Source of the DNA: Terriglobia bacterium
GTDB taxonomy: Bacteria; Acidobacteriota; UBA6911
Reading direction: 5' to 3'
Length of the DNA: 64,000 bases
Assembly: GCA_020072565.1 (NCBI GenBank)
Contig: JAIQGI010000036.1
Location: forward strand, 1 to 64,000
The position numbers and the translations under genes were made by a program. The notes below the pieces were generated by a model. The model ran no database searches, was not told where the DNA came from, and saw only the letters and a list, made by a program, of their open reading frames with translations. Position 1 is the stretch's first letter. The number at the start of each line of letters is the position of its first letter. This document shows, in pieces, positions 24,153 through 33,271 of this stretch.

Positions 24153-25145
24153 CTAGGGCAACTTGCCGAAACGGGTGAAACCTGCCATCGTCGTAAACAG
24201 GACCATGGCTAACGCGGGGACCAGGAAATCCGGGTAGCGCTCGTCGTAGTGGGTGTAAGACTTCACCAGGATCCGGGTCTTCTCGAGACGCCCGATATCC
24301 TGGAAAATCCGCTCCAGCGAGGGCTTGTCGGTGGCACGATAATAGAGGCCTCCGGTCATCTCGGCAATTCTGGTAAGGGACCCTTCGTCGATCTCGACCG
24401 GCATGTCTACATACACCTTGCCGTAGTTGGGATCCGTGACGGGGATCCGCGCCGTGCCTCGGCTGCCGATGCCGACGGTATAGATCTTCACCCCCAGGGT
24501 TCGTGCGATGCCGGCGGCATCCAGGGGCTGAATCTCGCCGCGGTTGTTGACGCCGTCTGTCACCAGGATGATCACCTTGCTCTTGGCCTTGTTCTCACGC
24601 AGCCGGTTCAGGCAGGTCGCGAGCGCATTTCCGATCGCGGTTCCATCCTCGATCGTGTCGAGTTCGATGTCGTCAACCACATTGAGCAGAACACCATAGT
24701 CCAGCGTGAGCGGGCAGCGCGTAAACGCTTTTCCGGCAAAGACCACGAGACCGGCACGATCATGCTTTAATCCTTCAACGAACTGGCGGACGACCAGCTT
24801 GGCGACGTAAAGCCGGTTCCGGGGAGCAAAATCCTCAGCGGCCATACTGCCGGAAGCGTCCAGCGCCACGATGATATCCACACCCTCGGTTGTAACCTCT
24901 TCCTCCTCCGTCCCTTTTCGGGGCCGTGCCATCGCCGCAACGCACACGACCAAGGCAAGCATATTCAATCCGAAAAGGACGTGGCGGAATCGGACGGTCC
25001 AGGGTGGTCGCACGCCCTCCAGCGCCACGGTGGAAGCGAAACGCAGGCTTCCTTCCCCCCTGTGTATGCGGCGGATGTAGCGCCACACCAGAACCGGGAT
25101 GAGCGTGAACAGAAGAAGAAACCACGGGTTTGCGAAGGTGAACAT
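24153..25145 (-). CDS. batA: BatA-type VWA membrane protein
   Basis: A 330-residue inner-membrane protein. Two N-terminal helices are followed by a VWA domain with an intact metal site (DIIVALDASGSMAAEDF), TLDYGVLLNVVDD and VTDGVNNRGEI, then a membrane helix at the end. It is the first of the two VWA proteins of the Bat set. The ATG at 25145 overlaps the preceding stop codon in a TGATG junction, so the gene is co-translated with the upstream BatD-like gene. An earlier start is unlikely. Confidence 0.9.
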   Translation of the reverse strand: MFTFANPWFLLLFTLIPVLVWRYIRRIHRGEGSLRFASTVALEGVRPPWTVRFRHVLFGLNMLALVVCVAAMARPRKGTEEEEVTTEGVDIIVALDASGSMAAEDFAPRNRLYVAKLVVRQFVEGLKHDRAGLVVFAGKAFTRCPLTLDYGVLLNVVDDIELDTIEDGTAIGNALATCLNRLRENKAKSKVIILVTDGVNNRGEIQPLDAAGIARTLGVKIYTVGIGSRGTARIPVTDPNYGKVYVDMPVEIDEGSLTRIAEMTGGLYYRATDKPSLERIFQDIGRLEKTRILVKSYTHYDERYPDFLVPALAMVLFTTMAGFTRFGKLP

Positions 25146-26266
25146 CAAGCCCCCCCGCCCACTGGAGCGGCTCCCGGGACCGCCGACTGTCGTCTCGTCC
25201 TGCAATCAGCCAGAATCCCGAACGCCCTGGTTACGGCCTCATCATTTTCAGCCCGGGACGGGACGTAGCGCGCGAACTTGACAATGTCGCAGGAGAGCAG
25301 GAGGGTCTCAATCGGTTCCAAGCTTGCCGGCTCGATGCGTGCCGCGTCGGCTCCGGGCGCGATGGAAAGCGCGGAGACGATTTCCAAGGTCGTCTTCTCG
25401 ACGGTCTGAATCCCGTAACCGGCTTCCAGCGCCTTCTTTGTGATGTCGGACAGATGGACATAGAACTGCTTGACCAAGCCCTTTTCCAGTAGGCCGCGTC
25501 CGATGAGATCCCGCAAATTGGCTTCTGCCAGATCCAGGGGGTCCACGTCGTATTGGACGGAAGGGATGAAAGCCGGACGACGGCGGCGTTTCACCCACCA
25601 CCAGGCCCCAAGCGTCAAGGCCAGCGCCGCCCCGCCGAGTGCAAACCAGAACAGCGAGCGAACCGGCTCCTCGATTTCGGCCTGCTTCTTGAGGTCTTTG
25701 AGACTCAGATCCTTCTCGTCCAGGATGCTCTCGATCCGGATCTTGACCGGGGGGCTGGAGACTTCAACGGATTTTCCGACGGGATCCCGCAGCACGAAGG
25801 GAAGCGTGGGAAAATCGAATTCCCCCGTCTTGTAAACCGCAACCACAATTCGAGCGCGCTGATGCAGCATTCCGGAGTCCCGGGTCCCTGTTGCCGGCGG
25901 CGGCGATGACGGCGCCTTCCCGCTCGCCTGTTGGGGGGGTACTGCAGGGCCATCCAGAACACTGAACTCGCCTACCTGCGTTGGTAACTGAGGGAATTGG
26001 AGCTGATAGCCTCGGGGTAATGTGAAGTCCAGGTTGATTTGAATCGGGTCGCCGACCGTTGCTTTAAGGGGTTGGGCCTGGATCTTGACCTCGACCCCGG
26101 GAGGCAACTGCGCGGGCGAGGTGCCCTGTGGGGCATGATACGCTGTGGCTAAGGTGTGGGAAATACATCCGTAGAGAATGAAAATAGTAAGCCGGATGGC
26201 CTGCCGACTGGAGCTTGTTCTCCTGCTATTCCCAATCATCATCATCCCTGGGGATCGGATCTGCAA
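25145..26266 (-). CDS. BatD-like protein of the moxR-Bat operon
   Basis: A 373-residue envelope protein with an N-terminal hydrophobic signal. A beta-rich periplasmic domain (about 55-185, VEVKIQAQPLKATVGDPIQINLDF...) contains a Pro/Ser-rich loop. A membrane helix (about 205-225) and a helical cytoplasmic tail follow. It looks like a reduced BatD with a single sandwich domain. In many Bat operons a gene of unclear name sits here between the DUF58 gene and batA; it is joined to batA by TGATG. The tail (FYVHLSDITKKALEAGYG) probably contacts the MoxR/DUF58 side. Start position among the first Met codons is unsure. Confidence 0.7.
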   Translation of the reverse strand: MQIRSPGMMMIGNSRRTSSSRQAIRLTIFILYGCISHTLATAYHAPQGTSPAQLPPGVEVKIQAQPLKATVGDPIQINLDFTLPRGYQLQFPQLPTQVGEFSVLDGPAVPPQQASGKAPSSPPPATGTRDSGMLHQRARIVVAVYKTGEFDFPTLPFVLRDPVGKSVEVSSPPVKIRIESILDEKDLSLKDLKKQAEIEEPVRSLFWFALGGAALALTLGAWWWVKRRRRPAFIPSVQYDVDPLDLAEANLRDLIGRGLLEKGLVKQFYVHLSDITKKALEAGYGIQTVEKTTLEIVSALSIAPGADAARIEPASLEPIETLLLSCDIVKFARYVPSRAENDEAVTRAFGILADCRTRRQSAVPGAAPVGGGA

Positions 26267-26309
26267 AAATCAGTTTCCCTCCAAATTCGATCTTTGCAGA
26301 TGCGACTCC

Positions 26310-27188
26310 CTAATGGTATTTGCGCTGGCGTTCCTCGAAAAAGCGCACCAGCGGCACGTCGTAAGGCTCGGCGGCGTTTATCAAGATGTGGTCCATGTGG
26401 TGCGATTGGAACAACTTCCTCTGATTCTGGTGGTTTCGCTCCCAATTCCTGCGATAGGCGGCGCGGATTTTGGGCAGCGATGTGTCGATGCGGACGACCT
26501 CGCCGGTCTCTGCATCGAGGACCTCCAGAATGCCCACATTCGGAAGATCTCTCTCACGAGGATCGACGATCTGAATGATCACCACGTCGTGCCTGCGGTT
26601 TGCCACTTTCAGGGGTTGTTCGAAGCCCTGATCGAGCAGATCGGAGATCAGGAACACCACGGCGCGCTTGTGCACAACCAGGTTCAGATGCTCGAGTGCT
26701 TGCTGGATGCGTGTGCCCTGGCGCTCCGGCCGGTAATAAAGGAGCTCGCGGATAACGCGCAGGACGTGCGTGCTTCCTCGGCGCGGCGGTATGAATTTTT
26801 CCACGCGGTCCGTGAAGAGGATGGCTCCGACGCGATCGTTGTTTTTGATGGCCGAGAAGGCCACCAGAGCGGAGATTTCGGCGGCCACTTCGGCTTTGGT
26901 CTTCTCGAAGGATCCGAACGCACCCGAGGCGCTGGCATCGACCAGGAGCATCACGGTGAGTTCCCGTTCCTCGACGTAGCGCTTCACGAATGGATGGCCC
27001 GTGCGTGAGGTTACGTTCCAGTCGATCGTGCGGATGTCGTCGCCATGCTGGTACTCACGGACTTCGTCGAATTCCATTCCTCGCCCCTTGAACACGGAGT
27101 GATATTCGCCCGCGAGGGACTCGTTCACCAGCCGGTTGGTGGTGATCTGAATGCGTCGTATCTTGCGAACCAGCTCTTTAGGCAACAT
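26310..27188 (-). CDS. DUF58 protein
   Basis: A 292-residue soluble protein of the DUF58 family, a VWA-like fold. The conserved start AGEYHSVFKGRGMEFDEVREYQHGDD, the metal-site-like stretch LLVDASASG, and LISDLLDQGFEQPL are all visible. It usually works with a MoxR ATPase to assemble or activate VWA proteins, here BatA and BatB. The gene lies 123 bp after moxR and 43 bp before the BatD-like gene in the same direction. Confidence 0.92.
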   Translation of the reverse strand: MLPKELVRKIRRIQITTNRLVNESLAGEYHSVFKGRGMEFDEVREYQHGDDIRTIDWNVTSRTGHPFVKRYVEERELTVMLLVDASASGAFGSFEKTKAEVAAEISALVAFSAIKNNDRVGAILFTDRVEKFIPPRRGSTHVLRVIRELLYYRPERQGTRIQQALEHLNLVVHKRAVVFLISDLLDQGFEQPLKVANRRHDVVIIQIVDPRERDLPNVGILEVLDAETGEVVRIDTSLPKIRAAYRRNWERNHQNQRKLFQSHHMDHILINAAEPYDVPLVRFFEERQRKYH

Positions 27189-27311
27189 ATTTCAGTTTTG
27201 GATTTGGGATCGAGGACTCTGGGTTTCAGAGCACCGGTTGACCTTCCACAGTGCAGAAATCGCAAATTGTCGCTGCAATCCCAAATCCCGATTCCAACCC
27301 GAAATCCAAAT

Positions 27312-28304
27312 TCAAGGAACCTGCACTGCGTCGAAGATCCGGCTGACGATCGATTCGGTTGTGACTTCCTCTGCCTCTGCTTCATAGGTGAGGATGATGC
27401 GATGGCGAAGCACGTCCATGCCTATTGCTTTGATATCCTCCGGCGTGACGTAGCCTCGCCCCTTGATGAACGCATGGGCGCGAGCGGCCTGGGCCAGGAA
27501 AATCGTCGCCCGGGGAGAGGCCCCAAACTGGATGAGACCCTTGAGGTCAACCTTGAAATCCTGCGGTCTGCGCGAGGCGAATACGAGCTGGACGATGTAA
27601 TCCTTGATCCTATCGTCGATGTAGACTTCTTTGACCACCTGGCGCACACGCAGGATGTCGGCGGGCCTCACAACCGTGCCGACTTTGATTGCCTCGTCCC
27701 CGGCCATGAGGTCAAGGATCTGGCGCTCTTCCTTGATGTCCGGATAATCGATCTTCAGCTTGAGCATGAAACGGTCGATCTGTGCTTCGGGCAGCGGGTA
27801 GGTGCCTTCATGCTCGATGGGATTCTGAGTTGCCAGTACCAGGAACGGTTCCTCAAGGGGGTAGGTCGTGTCGCCGATTGTGACCTGGCGCTCCTGCATG
27901 GCTTCAAGGAGCGCGCTCTGGACCTTGGCCGGAGCGCGGTTGATCTCATCTGCCAGCAGTATGTTCGAGAAGATCGGCCCCTTCTTGGGATAAAACGTGC
28001 CGTCTTTGGGATTGAAGATCATGGTCCCGATCAGGTCGGCGGGCAGGAGATCGGGCGTGAACTGGATGCGCTGAAACCGGGTGTCGATTGCCGAAGACAA
28101 CGTTTTGACAGCCAGGGTCTTGGCGAGACCCGGCACGCCTTCGAGCAGGATATGGCCGCGCGTCAACAGGCCGACCAGCAGGCGTTCGACCATGTACTTC
28201 TGTCCCACGATGACACGGTGCACCTCACCGACCAGGTGCTGAACGAAGCTGCTTTCGCCCTTGACTCTCTGATTGATCGTTTCGATGTGCGCGGCCAGTT
28301 CCAT
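27312..28304 (-). CDS. moxR: MoxR-family AAA+ ATPase
   Basis: A 330-residue AAA+ ATPase expected to act as a chaperone-like activator of the VWA proteins encoded downstream. Walker A is GVPGLAKT, Walker B LLADEINRAPAKVQ, sensor 1 ATQNP, and the arginine-finger region EAQIDRFMLKLKI. The ATG at 28304 has the strong site GGAAGGGG; an upstream start would add 63 residues from the repeat region. It is the promoter-proximal gene of the Bat block. Confidence 0.93.
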   Translation of the reverse strand: MELAAHIETINQRVKGESSFVQHLVGEVHRVIVGQKYMVERLLVGLLTRGHILLEGVPGLAKTLAVKTLSSAIDTRFQRIQFTPDLLPADLIGTMIFNPKDGTFYPKKGPIFSNILLADEINRAPAKVQSALLEAMQERQVTIGDTTYPLEEPFLVLATQNPIEHEGTYPLPEAQIDRFMLKLKIDYPDIKEERQILDLMAGDEAIKVGTVVRPADILRVRQVVKEVYIDDRIKDYIVQLVFASRRPQDFKVDLKGLIQFGASPRATIFLAQAARAHAFIKGRGYVTPEDIKAIGMDVLRHRIILTYEAEAEEVTTESIVSRIFDAVQVP

Positions 28305-28334
28305 GCGCCCCTTCCCGCTATGCCCGATGATCCT

Positions 28335-28641
28335 GGTGGCAGGCTGGAATGGCACTGAGTAGAGGCCAAATCCATCTACCGCCCTTCCTGGGCTTAAGAT
28401 TGAATTACGATGAACCCCAGGCTGCGCTTCGCCTGCCCGAGGCGACCATCTTCCGCGCCTCCCGCGCAAGTTTTTATCGACAGCGCGTGGCATGCAACTG
28501 AATTTTCACCCCGAAGGGGAGGTCAGGGAATAGCCTGGGGCCTGCGCACCGCAGCCCCCGGTTACCCGATGATCCACGAAGAGTCCTGGCGGGGTGACGG
28601 AAGATCATACGCTTAAGTTCGTGCCATTCCAGCCTGCCACC
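28335..28641. repeat. Segment bounded by 21-bp perfect inverted repeats, between rho and moxR
   Basis: 28335-28355 (starts GGTGGCAGGCTGG) is the exact reverse complement of 28621-28641 (starts GTGCCATTCC). The 265 bp between them hold no convincing gene but several short G/C-rich stems. The 11-mer CCCGATGATCC is also repeated directly at about 28323 and 28566, on each side of the left arm. It fills the whole rho-moxR gap. It may be a small non-autonomous mobile element, or a structured leader for the Bat operon. Confidence 0.7.
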
Positions 28642-28656
28642 GGATTTCTTTGCGCA

Positions 28657-29994
28657 TCAGCCCTTGTTCAGGGAGTTGAGGAATTCGGAATTGCTCTCGG
28701 ATTTGCGCAACTTGTCCAGGAGCAAGTCCATGGCCTCATCAATCGAGAGCGGGTTAAGCACCTTGCGCAAGATCCAAATCTTGTTCAGGTCGGCGCCTTC
28801 GACCAGCAGCTCTTCCTTGCGGGTCCCGGACCGGTTGATGTCAATGGCGGGGAAAATGCGCTTGTCGACGAGCTTGCGGTCGAGAATGATCTCCATATTG
28901 CCGGTGCCTTTGAATTCCTCGAAGATAACATCGTCCATGCGGCTGCCGGTGTCGATCAGAGCCGTCGCCATGATTGTGAGGCTGCCGCCCTCCTCGATCT
29001 TGCGCGCGGCACCGAAGAAGCGCTTGGGCTTTTCCAGCGCATTGGCGTCGACGCCGCCTGAAAGAACCTTCCCGCTGGAAGGAACGATGGTGTTGTAGGC
29101 GCGTGCCAGGCGGGTGATGCTGTCCAGCAGAATCACGACGTCCTTCTTGTGCTCAACCAGGCGTTTGGCTTTTTCCATGACGATTTCGGCTACCTGCACG
29201 TGCCGCGACGCAGGCTCATCGAAAGTGGAACTGATTACCTCACCCTTGACAGACCGCTCCATGTCGGTGACTTCCTCGGGGCGCTCGTCGATCAGCAGAA
29301 CAATGAGATAGATCTCCGGATGATTCGTGCTGATGGAATTTGCCAGGTTCTGGAGGATCATCGTTTTCCCTGCGCGTGGCGGCGACACGATCAGGCCGCG
29401 CTGACCCTTGCCGATGGGGGTGAAGATATCCATAACCCGTGCGGAGAGGTTCTCCCGTATGGTTTCGAGCCGGATCCGATCGTGGGGATAAAGCGGCGTG
29501 AGGTTGTCGTAGAAGATTCGGTGGCGCGCTTCCTCCGGAGGCTCGAAATTGACGGCATCCACCTTCACGAGGGCGAGGTAGCGCTCGCCTTCGTTGGGCA
29601 TCCGGATCTGTCCCGAAACGATATCTCCCGTCCGCAGGTCGAACTTCCGGATCTGGGACGGCGAAATGTAGATGTCATCCGGGCCGGGCAGATAGCTGTA
29701 ATCGGGTGATCGCAGGAAGCCATATCCTTCCGGGAGCACTTCAAGAACGCCTTCCGAAAAAATCAGCCCGTGTTTTTCGGCCTGAGCCTGCAGGATTGCG
29801 AATATGAGATCCTGCTTGGTCATCTTGCCGATGTCGGCGATCTTGTACTTGCGGGCGATCTTGGTGAGGTCCTTGATGTTCAGGGCCTGGAGCTCGCTGA
29901 TATGGAGCTGCTCCCCCTCCTTATCCAAAGCCTCCTGAATGGAGATCTTCCTTTCGTCTGCGGGGTTCGTCGGCTTGGATTCTTTCTCAGCCAT
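28657..29994 (-). CDS. rho: Transcription termination factor Rho
   Basis: A 445-residue hexameric RNA-dependent ATPase that ends transcription at unstructured RNAs. The N-terminal helix bundle is at about 30-75, the cold-shock-like RNA-binding domain at about 80-150 ([23 protein letters not shown]), Walker A is PPRAGKT, Walker [17 protein letters not shown], and the Q/R-loop region is [22 protein letters not shown]. The length is ordinary. The first 30 residues are a short polar extension. It starts on its own about 200 bp after the TPR gene. Confidence 0.97.
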   Translation of the reverse strand: MAEKESKPTNPADERKISIQEALDKEGEQLHISELQALNIKDLTKIARKYKIADIGKMTKQDLIFAILQAQAEKHGLIFSEGVLEVLPEGYGFLRSPDYSYLPGPDDIYISPSQIRKFDLRTGDIVSGQIRMPNEGERYLALVKVDAVNFEPPEEARHRIFYDNLTPLYPHDRIRLETIRENLSARVMDIFTPIGKGQRGLIVSPPRAGKTMILQNLANSISTNHPEIYLIVLLIDERPEEVTDMERSVKGEVISSTFDEPASRHVQVAEIVMEKAKRLVEHKKDVVILLDSITRLARAYNTIVPSSGKVLSGGVDANALEKPKRFFGAARKIEEGGSLTIMATALIDTGSRMDDVIFEEFKGTGNMEIILDRKLVDKRIFPAIDINRSGTRKEELLVEGADLNKIWILRKVLNPLSIDEAMDLLLDKLRKSESNSEFLNSLNKG

Positions 29995-30136
29995 AGGGGC
30001 TCCTGTTGGGAATGATTGCCGATGCGTAATAGATGCAGTATGAGAAGCGGAAGTAGCAGGATTACGCCGGCGCGGTAGAATGCAAATATACCGTAAGATT
30101 CCGTGAAAGTCCAGATCCTGCGCGGTTTAACACCAC

Positions 30137-30178
30137 CAGGAGGAGATTCGCCGCGCCGACCTCAGGCGATTCCCCTCC
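30137..30178 (-). terminator. Imperfect hairpin downstream of the TPR gene
   Basis: AGGAGGAGATTCGCC (30137-30151) pairs imperfectly with GGCGATTCCCCTCCT (30164-30178). It lies 26 bp after the stop of the minus-strand TPR gene and before rho. There is no clear T-run, so it may be a weak terminator or part of the rho leader. Confidence 0.35.
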
Positions 30179-30203
30179 TCATTCATTTGCCTGTTATCTC
30201 GCG

Positions 30204-31265
30204 TTAACGGATGCCCAGATCACTCTTGGCTTTGCTAATGACCGCATCGAGACCATCCAAACTGCCGTTGTGCTCCGCTTTATAGAGATTATCCAGATTC
30301 TCCTTGGCTCTGGGAGAGAGGGTCTTGCCCAGAACGTAGGCTTTGGCGAAGGGTTCGATCGCCCCTTTCTGGTCCTTGCCCTGCCATTTTGCCATGCCAA
30401 TGTAATACCAAGCCTGACAGGCTTCCTCCCCGTTGGATGCGAACCTGGTGACCTTTTCATAAAGCTCGATGGCTTTGGGCAAGTCCTTTTTCAAATAGCT
30501 GTCCGCCGCTATCATCGAGAAAGCGCTGGCTCGCGTGGTATTCCAGGCTGCCTCCTGAACGCCCGGGGGCACCTTGTCGCCGTATACCCCCATCACCTGC
30601 GAGAAAAGATTCAGCGCTTTTTCATTGTTCTTTCTCTGGGCGTAGATGCCTGCCAGCTGCAAGGCGACGCCGAAGGACTTATCGATAGGCACCTCGGCCA
30701 CCAGTTTTTCACCGTAAACCAGCATTTTGTCCGGATTGTTCGCCTGTGCATAGAGGGTGTACAGGGTGTTCGCCATTTCCAGGCTTGGCTTCTCCGCGTA
30801 CATCCTTTCGCCAATTTCTGCGGCCTTGGCATAGTTCTTGGTCTGATAATAAGCGGACATTTCAAGCGAGTTCAGGGTCTTATCTGCCGGTGCGGCAGCC
30901 TGAAATGCCTGAATCATGGCCAGGGCCTTCTGGGAATCTCCAGCCTTGATGAGACCCGACACCACCTCACCGTAATACGAACCGGCATAGGCGATTGCCC
31001 TTGTCGCCCTGGGATTATTCTTAACCCAGGCCAGCAAGGCATCCGCACGTCTCTGCGGATCCGTCTCCTTGGCCTTGATTTCATCGATCACAGCCGAATA
31101 TTTGCGAAACATGTAATCGGAGTCCGGAGGGATTTCTTCTTTCTGAGGCGGAGGCGCCGCCGCTTTCTGTGCCTGCGCGCTTGCGCCCTGGACGCGCCAG
31201 CAAAGCAGGCTCAGGCAAGCCGCGAAAAGAGTCATGATTGCCTTGGATCTAAAAGAACTGGTCAT
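30204..31265 (-). CDS. Secreted TPR-repeat protein
   Basis: A 353-residue protein with a signal peptide (MTSSFRSKAIMTLFAACLSLLCW...GASAQ) and then almost entirely helical TPR-like repeats, for example ALLAWVKNNPRATRAIAYAGSYYG, AAEIGERMYAEKPSLEMANTLY and AIELYEKVTRFASNGEEACQAWYY. No catalytic domain is seen. Such proteins act as scaffolds in the periplasm. The ATG at 31265 is chosen because AGGAG lies eight bases upstream. It stands alone between rho and the LigD-like gene. Confidence 0.8.
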   Translation of the reverse strand: MTSSFRSKAIMTLFAACLSLLCWRVQGASAQAQKAAAPPPQKEEIPPDSDYMFRKYSAVIDEIKAKETDPQRRADALLAWVKNNPRATRAIAYAGSYYGEVVSGLIKAGDSQKALAMIQAFQAAAPADKTLNSLEMSAYYQTKNYAKAAEIGERMYAEKPSLEMANTLYTLYAQANNPDKMLVYGEKLVAEVPIDKSFGVALQLAGIYAQRKNNEKALNLFSQVMGVYGDKVPPGVQEAAWNTTRASAFSMIAADSYLKKDLPKAIELYEKVTRFASNGEEACQAWYYIGMAKWQGKDQKGAIEPFAKAYVLGKTLSPRAKENLDNLYKAEHNGSLDGLDAVISKAKSDLGIR

Positions 31266-31407
31266 AAGCATCACTCCTGCAAAAAATGGACCGCGTGACA
31301 GTAAGTGGCTTGACTTCGAGTCAGCAGCCACACTGCACGGACCTGGGGCGCAAATCCCCCCCATGTTGCGATTTACAAATTAGGTTCTAATGAACCGGGA
31401 GGGTCTG

Positions 31408-31794
31408 TCAAGTCAAATTGGCGCCGGAGGACCCACATTTTTCGAGCAGCCAACGGTTTCCCGGGTACCAGCGCATCCGTCTCAGCTCATAGCGGCCTGT
31501 CAGCCTGGATCCGGCGAAGATCAATACCAGGCGCTCGGGCGAGGCGGCGGCGACAGTCACCGCTCCTCCGTCCCAGACCTGCGCTCTACCGGAGCCGAAA
31601 GCCTCCTCCTCTATTCGAGTGCGGCTGATCTCCCCCACAGACAACTCCTCTCTTTCGATTGCCAGCCGCCTTTCCCCTTTACGCTCAGGGGGCTCCTTAA
31701 GCATCGACCAGGAGCGCACGACATTCTCCTGGATCAGGCGGAGATCAAAATGCCGTCTCCCCGCAGTGTGGCGATGCACCAAAAATCGCGCCAT
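31408..31794 (-). CDS. Stand-alone LigD-type 3'-phosphoesterase domain protein
   Basis: A 128-residue protein matching the phosphoesterase domain that trims 3' ends in bacterial non-homologous end joining. From ATG 31794 the motif H9-x5-H15-x-D17-x-R19 (RHTAGRRHFDLRL) holds the first two histidines and the Asp/Arg pair. VWDGG fits the family EIWDRG. The third histidine, expected in a stretch like EDHPLxY, is replaced (IEREELSV), so activity may be altered or lost. No Ku or ligase gene is near. The gene stands alone. Confidence 0.75.
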   Translation of the reverse strand: MARFLVHRHTAGRRHFDLRLIQENVVRSWSMLKEPPERKGERRLAIEREELSVGEISRTRIEEEAFGSGRAQVWDGGAVTVAAASPERLVLIFAGSRLTGRYELRRMRWYPGNRWLLEKCGSSGANLT

Positions 31795-32031
31795 GGTTGG
31801 GCCTCCGCAAGGCAACGAAGTGCGGTCATGCTCTTTTTTAGACTATTTTGCAGCCTGCGACGTCCTTAATTCGAGAGCGCAGTTGTGCAACTCTCTTGAG
31901 AGTTGCGGGTGTCTGCTCTGTCATCTTGTGCATTTCTCTGCGCCCTCGGCGATGATATTTTGCGAAGGTCGCAAATTCCCGGCATGCTTGCCCCTGCGCG
32001 AAAAATGTGCAAGTATTCTGGCTGAACAGCG

Positions 32032-32358
32032 ATGGATATCCAAGTTGAATCACGTGGCGACCGACGCATCGTTCGGATAAAGGACAAAATAACCTTCGAG
32101 CACTGCCCGTTGCTGCAGCACCGTCTCGATGCCGTGCTTGAGGAAGGGGTGCGTGAGGTCGTGATCGATTTCCGGGATGTCCCATTTATGGACAGCTCCG
32201 GTGTGGGCGAAATCCTGCGCTTGTTCAAGCTCGTGCGCGATCGGAACGGGGAAGTGGTCCTCATCAATCCGAATCAGAAGCTGCACAATCTGTTCACCAT
32301 GTATCGCTTCGAAAAGTTCATGAAAATCCGCGATTCGGTCGAGGCGGGGGAAGAATGA
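32032..32358 (+). CDS. STAS-domain anti-anti-sigma factor
   Basis: A 108-residue single STAS domain. The phosphorylation-site region is VPFMDSSGVGEIL, with the Ser pair of the SpoIIAA/RsbV type. It would bind a partner-switching kinase or anti-sigma factor. No kinase or phosphatase of that kind is in the window. The stop overlaps the next gene start in an ATGA junction (32355-32358), so the STN/HEAT protein is its direct partner in translation. Confidence 0.9.
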   Translation: MDIQVESRGDRRIVRIKDKITFEHCPLLQHRLDAVLEEGVREVVIDFRDVPFMDSSGVGEILRLFKLVRDRNGEVVLINPNQKLHNLFTMYRFEKFMKIRDSVEAGEE

Positions 32359-33236
32359 TCTCGAGAGGCGTGTGCGGGCGCCGACGGTGCCTGGGACATT
32401 TACTGTGGATCGGAATGGTGGCAGTCACTGTGCCTTCCTTCGGGCAAGCCGGGAGGCAACCGCCACGTCTGCCTTCCATGATGCAACCCAACCGCAATGC
32501 GGATCCGGCATCCATGAAGCTGCGTTTGGAGGGCCAGGATCTGGTCGGGGAGATCCGCAATACTCCACTCCAGCAAGTCCTGGAGGAACTGGCAGCATGG
32601 AGTGGCATCGTGTTTGAAATCGAATCCCAGGAAAACCCGCCGATCTCGATTAACTTCTATCGCACTTCTCTGCAGGAGGCGGTCGAGCGGCTGACAGGGA
32701 ACACAAACTCGATCATCTACTTCGAGCGCGACGAGACAGGGCAGAACCGTGTACGCTTCGTCCGCGTCCTGTCGCGCAACCCGCGTCCGTCGCCGCCGGT
32801 CCTGCATTACATTGGCACGGGTGCGATTACCAAACGGGGCGATGAGATCGTCGACAGCCCGGAGCAGGCGGTTGTTGTGTTGGCAGGAAGCACAAATCTC
32901 GTTGCACGGCAGAAAGCCATCGAAGTTCTCGTTACTTCCAAGGGAGCGCCGGCGATTCAAGCTCTCAAGATGGCGCTGGCAGATCCGGCAGTAGAGGTAA
33001 GGGTGGCCGCGATTGATGGCCTTGTAACCCTGGGAGCTCGGGAGGCCCTGCCGCAAATCCTCCCGGCTCTTAAGGATAGTCACCCCGGTGTGCGCCAGAG
33101 CGCAGTTATGGCGGTGGGGCATCTAGGAGATGCCGGGAACGTGAAGGACCTCAAGCCGCTTCTGCGCGACCCGGATTCCAGCGTCGCTGCTTCGGCCGAG
33201 ATGGCGATCCAAAAACTCTCCGGCCGTCGCCCTTGA
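32355..33236 (+). CDS. Secreted STN-like plus HEAT-repeat protein
   Basis: A 293-residue protein with an N-terminal membrane or signal helix (about 13-30). A secretin/TonB short N-terminal-like fold follows (about 55-135: LVGEIRNTPLQQVLEELAAWSGIVFEI...ISINFYRTSLQEAVERL). The C-terminal part has three or four HEAT-type repeats (AIQALKMALADPAVEVRVAAIDGLVTLG and so on). The first domain usually binds peptides or secretin partners, the second acts as a scaffold. Co-translation with a cytoplasmic STAS protein is unexpected for a secreted protein. Confidence 0.75.
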   Translation: MISRGVCGRRRCLGHLLWIGMVAVTVPSFGQAGRQPPRLPSMMQPNRNADPASMKLRLEGQDLVGEIRNTPLQQVLEELAAWSGIVFEIESQENPPISINFYRTSLQEAVERLTGNTNSIIYFERDETGQNRVRFVRVLSRNPRPSPPVLHYIGTGAITKRGDEIVDSPEQAVVVLAGSTNLVARQKAIEVLVTSKGAPAIQALKMALADPAVEVRVAAIDGLVTLGAREALPQILPALKDSHPGVRQSAVMAVGHLGDAGNVKDLKPLLRDPDSSVAASAEMAIQKLSGRRP

Positions 33237-33271
33237 GGTGGATCCTCTCAATCAACGACTGAGGAGATTCC

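Noticed and set aside
27045-28358. 437-codon open frame on the plus strand
   Set aside because: Antisense of moxR and part of DUF58, both of which have clear family motifs.
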